Shown piece after piece: positions 16,091-16,410 of a stretch of 16,410 nucleotides of DNA. The notes under the pieces are model-generated. The model was not told the origin of the DNA. It was given only the letters and a program-made list of their open reading frames with translations, and did not search any database. Every line of letters starts with the position of its first letter. Within the stretch, counting starts at the first letter, position 1. The position numbers and the translations under genes are program-made. Origin of the DNA: VFMC01 sp044238435 (lineage in GTDB: Bacteria; Actinomycetota; Acidimicrobiia; Acidimicrobiales; Ilumatobacteraceae); contig JBIIDH010000084.1 in assembly GCA_044238435.1 (NCBI GenBank), forward strand, positions 1 through 16,410, read 5' to 3'.

Positions 16091-16174
16091 AGAAGAGAAG
16101 ATAGAACGCCAGTGCGGGCAGCACGGCGGTGGGCGCTTGCGTCCGCCTCTGGAGCTGTCTGTCAATTCACAAGT

Positions 16175-16194
16175 CCTCCGATCCCAATCGGAGG
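16175..16194 (+). other. Leader hairpin, 8-bp stem
   Basis: CCTCCGAT (16175-16182) pairs perfectly with ATCGGAGG (16187-16194) around a CCCA loop. There is no T-tract, so it is more likely an rRNA leader structure than a terminator. Confidence 0.5.
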
Positions 16195-16200
16195 CAATCA

Positions 16201-16254
16201 GCCGGAACGTGGTGTCATCCAGCGTGAGCTATTCCCTCACGTGACATCACCGGC
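16201..16254 (+). other. Long bulged hairpin in the rRNA leader
   Basis: Three stacked stems form one hairpin: GCCGG (16201-16205) with CCGGC (16250-16254), TGTCA (16213-16217) with TGACA (16242-16246), and CGTGAG (16223-16228) with CTCACG (16236-16241), capped by CTATTCC. A five-base bulge, TCCAG, lies on the left arm. It may guide 16S leader folding or processing. Confidence 0.5.
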
Positions 16255-16268
16255 TCTCAAGCGAACGC

Positions 16269-16282
16269 CCCGGGTAACCGGG
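16269..16282 (+). other. GUAA-capped hairpin just before 16S
   Basis: CCCGG (16269-16273) pairs with CCGGG (16278-16282) around GTAA, a GNRA-type tetraloop in RNA. It ends about 7 bases before the predicted mature 16S 5' end. Confidence 0.45.
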
Positions 16283-16289
16283 CTTGTTC

Positions 16290-16410
16290 TTGTTGGAGAG
16301 TTTGATCCTGGCTCAGGACGAACGCTGGCGGCGTGCTTAACACATGCAAGTCGAACGAGGCCCATCCAGTAGCAATACTGGGGAAGGCCTAGTGGCGAAC
16401 GGGTGAGTAA
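16290..16410 (+). rRNA. rrs: 16S ribosomal RNA, 5' part (cut by window end)
   Basis: The universal 5' sequence AGAGTTTGATCCTGGCTCAG begins at 16297, which is E. coli position 8, so the mature 5' end is near 16290. It continues with GACGAACGCTGGCGGCGTGC and ACACATGCAAGTCGAACG, the form usual in Actinomycetota, then the first variable region and GGCGAACGGGTGAGTAA. The V1 helix is visible: AGGCC pairs with GGCCT, and CCAGTA with TACTGG around a GCAA tetraloop. Only about 121 of some 1,500 bases are in the window. The strand is the same as tyrS. The exact 5' end is uncertain by a few bases. Confidence 0.97.

Larger units (their letters stand above)
15969..16289 (+). other. Intergenic region: 16S rRNA promoter and leader
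   Basis: This 321-base stretch between tyrS and 16S rRNA shows no convincing gene. Reading rightwards it holds a promoter-like pair, two overlapping hairpins, a boxA-like site, an 8-bp hairpin, a long bulged hairpin and a short GUAA-capped hairpin directly before the 16S 5' end. No tRNA is present. The processing stem for RNase III cannot be defined because its 3' arm would lie beyond the window. Confidence 0.8.

Noticed and set aside
16102..16107. TAGAAC after TTGAAA (16083) as an rRNA promoter
   Set aside because: The spacing is only 13 bases, and TTGAAAAC is better explained as part of a boxA-like element.
15999..16244. An 81-codon open frame in the rRNA leader
   Set aside because: No ribosome binding site or recognisable protein. 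The region is explained by rRNA leader elements.

Overview
The window is a compact, high-G+C, housekeeping stretch of an actinobacterial chromosome. The 16S rRNA start at the right edge carries a conserved 5' block typical of Actinomycetota. The gene order rplT, TrmH-type methyltransferase, pheS, pheT, arg operon, 3-methyladenine glycosylase, tyrS matches the relative order of these genes in Mycobacterium tuberculosis (rplT, tsnR, pheST, argCJBDFRGH, mpg, tyrS), with intervening genes removed. The overall look (ArgR-linked arg operon, GTG starts, leaderless-type promoters) suggests a deep-branching actinobacterium, possibly Acidimicrobiia. That class assignment is inference.

Layout: (1) 26-4551, + strand, translation genes: ribosomal protein L20, an rRNA/tRNA 2'-O-methyltransferase apparently starting at a CTG codon, and both subunits of phenylalanyl-tRNA synthetase. 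(2) 4567-5148, - strand: a YqgE/AlgH (UPF0301) protein, convergent with pheT. (3) 5210-7147, + strand: a divergent, shrunken Hsp70-like protein with degenerate ATP-binding motifs, the least ordinary gene here. (4) 7175-13088, + strand: arginine operon argC-argB-argD-argF-argR-argH, every junction a 4-bp stop/start overlap. argJ and argG are absent from their usual places. A candidate ARG box overlaps a TANNNT -10 element just before the argC start, so the operon probably represses itself through its own ArgR. (5) 13060-13548, + strand: a short 3-methyladenine DNA glycosylase overlapping the argH end. (6) 13556-14620, - strand: a DUF2332 protein with a methyltransferase-like motif. (7) 14700-15968, + strand: tyrosyl-tRNA synthetase. 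(8) 15969-16289: a 321-base leader with a candidate rRNA promoter, a boxA-like antitermination site and several hairpins, running into the first ~121 bases of 16S rRNA, cut by the window edge.

How the genes work together: regions 1, 7 and 8 supply translation (ribosome assembly, aminoacylation, rRNA). Region 4 converts N-acetylglutamate to arginine, minus the argJ/argE-type deacetylation and argG steps, which must be encoded elsewhere if the pathway is complete. Three first-in-unit genes (Hsp70-like, argC, DUF2332) have a TANNNT hexamer 6-7 bases before the start codon, the pattern of leaderless mRNAs in actinobacteria.

I see no mobile element, CRISPR array, tRNA gene or defence locus. No convincing new multi-gene system is present. 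The best leads are the degenerate Hsp70, the gapped arg operon with its overlapping operator/promoter, the CTG start and the structured rRNA leader.
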